Shown one piece after another: positions 44,501-50,500 of a stretch of DNA of 52,738 nucleotides. The DNA is from a virus. The stretch spans positions 1 to 52,738 of the IMG/VR virus record IMGVR_UViG_3300017952_000013; one strand, written 5' to 3'. The notes beneath the pieces were generated by a model that did not search any database, had not been told where the DNA came from, and worked only from the letters and a program-made list of their open reading frames with translations. Position numbers and translations under genes: made by a program. Positions within the stretch are counted from its first letter, which is position 1; each line of letters begins with the position of its first letter.

Positions 44501-47500
44501 CCGCGCTTCATCGACCAAAGAGACCGTACTCGCCTAGAAGTCAAGAGACGTTCAGTGGCGACATGCGAGATCTTCTTGAGGGCGCAGAGAGCTGGGAAGA
44601 AGTCGCGGAGATCATTCGCGGAACTGAGATCGTCTACTTTGACTATGAGACAACTGGCATTGGAGACGGCGAACTCAACCGTCCTGTGCAGATCGGTGCT
44701 GTTCGAATTGTCAACGGCGAGGTCGTCGATAGATTCAACATGTACATGAATCCAGAGTTTAGACTCTCGGATTGGTCAAAAGAGAATCTAAAGCGCGAGG
44801 ACGGGGAGCTTGTCACCGACGAGTGGCTAGAGACTCAGCCATCAATGCGCGAGGCGCACGAGCGATTCATCGAGTTTGTTGGAGATCGTCCGATTCTTGG
44901 CGGACAGAACGTTCCGTTTGATACTGAAGTACTACAGCGTACTCTAGGCGAGCAGGGCCTCGAACTCGAGATTGGTGGAACTATTGATTCTCTGCCAATG
45001 GCAAGAGGGACTCTGCCAACGTGGTCGTCTGGCTCTCCAGACGGTCCTTCGCAGGTAGGCCGCGACGGCAAGAGGCGTTCGTCGAACAGCCTCGGCCCTG
45101 TCGCTGAGTACCTCGGTGTAGAGCTCGGCAACTGGCACCGCGCTGACGCTGATGCCGAAGCCGCCTGGGACATTACTGACGCGATGCTAACCCGCGCATC
45201 GGCGCCTGATGCTGACGTTTCTACAGAGTCGTTCGATGGCCGTGAGGCTGAAAAGATCGCCCAAGACCGCGCAGAGTACGACGCTGCAATGTCGGTGTAC
45301 AAGGACGAGCTCGCTGACTACGAAGCCGCTAAGGCCGTAGCGGCCGCGTGGAACTGCGGCGGCGCCGGCATCACAGCGGCAGTCGGTGATGGAGAAGGCC
45401 CGTGCGACGTGCCAGACCCAGACGACATGATCAACAATGCGACTCCAGACGAGTCGATTGTAGACCCCGAAGGCGTACCTGGCGGCGCAACAGACAGCAA
45501 CGTCTCAATGGCAGATGCTCTTGATGACGGAGTTGTTGAGCGTCCTGAGAAAGATGGCGTAAACGTCAAGGATCCCTACGCTGACGAGAAGTTCCCACCG
45601 ACGGCTCAACAGCGCGATGTTGTTGACGCCGTGCTTACTGGTGAAAATGTTGTTGTTCGTGCTCTTGCCGGGACTGGTAAGACGAGCACTCTTAAGCTTA
45701 TTGCAAGGCGCTTGAAGAAAGAGCAGCCTAAGAAGAGAATAGCGTACGTCGCGTTCAACAAGTCAATTCAGCTCGAGGCTGATGCGACAATGCCAGGCAA
45801 CGTTGAGTCACGTACTGGCGACTCAATCGCGTGGAGAGCAATTGGCTCGAGTCTCACAGACAAGCGTAAGAAAAACCGCTTCAACAACAAGCCAAGTAAA
45901 CTTGCCAATGACCTCGGAATAACTGGGCAGCCAAGCCCAGACGAGCCAGACAAGGACATGACGGCTACTCAGGTGTATCGCGCGATCAATAAGGCGGTCA
46001 CAAACTATACGATTAGCGCCGATGATGAGATTGGCCCTCAGCACTTCGAGTTTGACAACGTCCCAGACGAATGGATTGCTAAGGCCGGAGAAATTTGGGA
46101 CGATCTTAAGAGCCCGAGTGGCGTTCTTCCGTTCAACAACAACCACGCGACGAAGATCTGGGCGTTGTCTCGCCCTGATCTATCTGCCGACGGCTCCGGA
46201 CTTGACTACAAAGCCGATGTCATCTTCTTTGACGAAGCACAGGACATCAACCCTGTAATCGGAAAGGTCATTGCAGATCAGACCGCGCAGGTTGTGTACG
46301 TTGGAGACGGTAATCAAGCGATCTACGGTTTCCGCGGTGCTGAAGACGAGCTACAAAAAATCAGTGCTCCGAATGATCTGCCATTAACAAAGTCTTGGAG
46401 ATTCGGCCCGCAGATAGCCGGAATCGGTAACAGGTTCTTAGCAGCTCTTGGTTCGGACTACAGAATCGAAGGCGGCGGCCCAGACGGCAAGATCCTCCCG
46501 AGAGGGGGCATGCCCGATGCTGACGCGGTTCTTGTTCGCTCAAACGCCGGCGCAGTTCGAGAAATCTACAGAGAGCTCGAGGCTGGAAGAAAAGTCGGTG
46601 TAACTAAGTCGTTTAAAGAAGACCTAGAGAGATTTGTTCGCCACGCTGATTGGTTGAAGTCTGGGGCAAGACTAGACGATCGACCGCAGATGCACGAAGA
46701 TCTTGCGCCGTTCTCGTCGTGGGATGAAGTTGTCAAGTCTCTCGAAGACGAAGACAATAAGAAGCTGGAATTTCTTGTCGATCTTGTAGACAGCGAAGGC
46801 GTCGACGGACTGTACGACATGCTAGGTCGTCTAATCCCGTACACTACTAACGCTGACGTGTCATCTGACGAGCTTCCGAGCGCGCCGCCGCTTATGCCAT
46901 CAGAAGTTGCGAGCGGTTCGTCTGGCGAAGTTGCTAATGGCGTTATGTTCGAGGTTTCTGGAGACAGAGTAAAACTCTCCGGAAAAACATTTGACACTAA
47001 AGAGTCGATCAAGGCTCTCGGATTTAAGTGGAACGCCGCTGACAAGAGCTGGGTGCGCTCAATCAAGGGCGACGACAACCGCGCGCGGACATTGAATGAG
47101 CTTCGCTCGAAGCTTGCTGGCGACGGATCAGCGGACAGACCTGACGTCGTAGTTAGCACGGCGCACAGAGCTAAAGGTCTCGAGTGGGATCGTGTTCGTA
47201 TTGGCGATGACTTCAGAGGACCAAGAGTCGACGGCGAAACTGGCGCAACAATTATGCCAGCGGATGAAGAGCTGCGTCTTGCGTACGTTGCTGTTACACG
47301 CGCGCAGAAACAACTTGATCCAGGCTCTCTTGAGTACATCTACGGATATACAACTGAAGCAGACGAGTCGCCCAATCTGCCTAGCGCTCCTGAGGCTGAT
47401 GTCCCAGAAGCTCCAGAAGCTCCAGAAGCTCCGCCAGTACCCGTGGAGATCGACCCAGAGCGTCGCGCCGCTGAAGTAGCGAAGTACAATCTTGAAGATC

Positions 47501-50500
47501 TCGGTGAAGGCGAGCTTGACGCTGTCGGAAGCGAAAATAGCTACATTCGACAGATGTTCTCAGACACCTGGGAAGCGTGGGTTGACGGTCAGTCAATCGG
47601 GACTGCCCCGACTCAAGAAGAAATCGTCGAGATGTACAACGAACGCGTTGGCGAGGTCGTTGACTCAAGACTCTCAGCGAGCGAAGAAGTTGCTGAGACA
47701 CGTGACGAAGTCGCGCCAGGCGGGACTCCGGAGTCTCCTGAGGCTCTCGAAGGTGACATGCCGCTGCCGCCTCCTTCTCCAGACGAGGCTCCGGTTGACA
47801 CATCTGGCGCAATCATTGAAGAAGTCGCGTTTGATCCTAAGACCCAGAAGACATTCGGCGACGACTTGTCAGAAGCCACAGACGACCTTGAGATGGTTAA
47901 GGACGATATCTATAGCAAGGGCTCAACTGGTAAGAAGTTCAAGGACGCTCTTCAAAGAGCGATTGACGCGATTTCAGACTACACCGACGGGAAGATTTCT
48001 CTCAGCGAGGCAGTATCTCGTTTGCGCAACGAGGAGGACGGGCTTGACGAGTTCTCTACCTCGACTGGCAAGACAAAGCTCGACTACGACTTTGCGCACG
48101 GATCAGTGCGTGACGCAAGAAGAATTCTTGACGGCTCGGTGTATGGACCTGCTGAGATTGGCAAGGGTCTTCCGCCAGAGGGTAGCGGTCTTGGGTTTAG
48201 TAAGGACGGCGTGTTCATCAAGCCTGGGATGCGAGTTCGAGATAAGTGGGGCTATGCCGGCACAGTTGTTCGGTACAACGAAAGTGGCGGATACGTCAAT
48301 GTCTACATTCTTAAGGACATTGATCATCGCGACCCAGACAAGCTTGGTGAAAAAGCGAAGAAGAGCTATGGTCCTAAGAAGTACATCGACAGTAAAGGCA
48401 CAACTGCGCTTACAGTAATCAAGGACGGCGACGACAACTCGCCGTGGATTGACAGCGGTAAGGTTCCTGAAGGCAAGAAGCCGAAGAACCTTGACTCGCA
48501 GCTCGAAGAACTTCGTAAGATGGGCGACGATGACGGTGAAGGTCCGATGGGTGTCGAGCCGCCGTCTCCAAAGCCAGACGACAGCGGGGACTCGGGCGAA
48601 GCGCCAGCCGGAACTACAGAGGCTCTTCGTGAAAACGTCGAGGACAATAGAAGAGATGACGCCTGGACAGGCGAGGAGTCTGATCGTCCTGAGTCTCCTG
48701 GTACCGACGTGGCGCAAGCTTCAAAAAACATCACAGAAGCTTTACGAGATTCTGAGAATCCGGAGTATACGGCAGACGATGAGACGATCAAAGATCTTCT
48801 TCGAGAAGAAATTGGTCAGACGTCGCCAGACGATACGTTCATTACGATTAGTCCACCGAGTGGCTTTGAAACAACAATACGTCGATCCGACGCTATTGCA
48901 GTTGTTGGTGATTCCCCAAAAGTTGACGCCCCTGAGGGGGCGCCAAACAACGACGCTCTCGCTGAGGAAAAGCAGCTTAAAGAAAGAATCAAAGTCTTTG
49001 AGGCCAAAGGTGGACTAACAAGGGAAGAAGCCGAAGAGTACGTCGCGTTATCAAAAAGAATAAATGAGCTACGTTTCGATAGAAGAAAAGACGCAAAAGC
49101 ATCAGTAGAAGACGTCGCTGATGCTGCTGAAAGGCTGAGCACTCTTTCTCCAGAAACTAACTTGGCCGCATACAAAGATCTGTTCAAAAATAAAGGAGTG
49201 TACACGGCAATAAAGAGTGCTGCCTCCGGAGTATTTTTCAATGCTGATACAGACGTAGACAAAATTATGGACGGCGATGATCCAGAAACATCGCCACAAG
49301 ATTTTTACGACGCCTTTAAGGCGACTAGAGAAGCTCTTCGTTCGCAGTATGGTGACACCGTTCCGTTGTTTCGCGCTGTCGGTGCTCAGAAAAAGAAGTC
49401 GACAACAAACTGGGCGACTACAAGAGAGTTTGTAGAGCAGTTTGGTGACAACGTTGTCGAGGAGTTAGTCCCCGTTGAGAGAATTGCAGCAGTCCATGTG
49501 ACGCGCAATGGCAAATACCACGAGGTGATAGTCCTAGACGAAGACTACGACATCAGCGACCTTGTAGATTCTCCAACAGTCGATGCTGAATCTGAAGTAT
49601 CTGAAAAAATTAAGAATTTCGAGCCAGATGATGTTCTGTACAGCGATGACGATGAGCTTACATCCGAATTTGAGTTGGCCGGATTCTTACAGTCTAGAGA
49701 TGTTGCAGACAGAACTATCTCGCTGTTAGAAGAGTATCTAGAAAATAATTCAAAAGAAGAGAATGAGTACTTAGACGATCTAGTCGACGTCTTATCCAAT
49801 GCTCTACAAGACGACGACAATATTGGTCTTAAGGACGTAGTATCGGAACGCATAGAGTTTGCAGAATCTGACGACGTAAAGAAGAAAGAAGCTCTAAGAG
49901 CCTTAGTCGCGTTTCTAACATTCTTTGACGGCGGAATTTTAGACGGGTACGGCACGACGGAGCGCTATCTAGGGGGAGCGCTTAGCAAGATTGACAAGCC
50001 TAGCTCGATGAAAGACGTTGTTAAGTTTGCTCAAGAAAACAAACTTCCAGTGTCGTATGGAGATCTTCTTAGATCACAATTAAAACTAGTACAAGGAGAA
50101 GAACAGATAGGCGGAGAAGAGCCATCAGTTGCTGGCGCTTTCTTTCGTCTACTTACGCGACTTTCAGAGTCTTCTCCCTACAGTGGAAAAATGTACAGAG
50201 GGATTGTCAACAATGAGAGCACTGAGGACTTCATAACAGAAGGATCTACAGTTACTATCCCGCCTCGATCTTTTTCAAAGGACGTAGAAACATCAGAAGA
50301 ATTCGGAGACATCATTCTAGAAGTCGATGGAGAAGATGCAATTGGAGTAGATGTAAGCGAACTATCGACATGGGATGAGGGAGAGGTTATCGCGTACGGC
50401 TCGTTCAAAGTAGACTCAGTCGAAGATCGCGGAGACGGCTCGTACTACGTTAAGCTCGTGAAGTCGCAGAAATCTGAATCTTTAGAAGAAAAAGTTAAAT

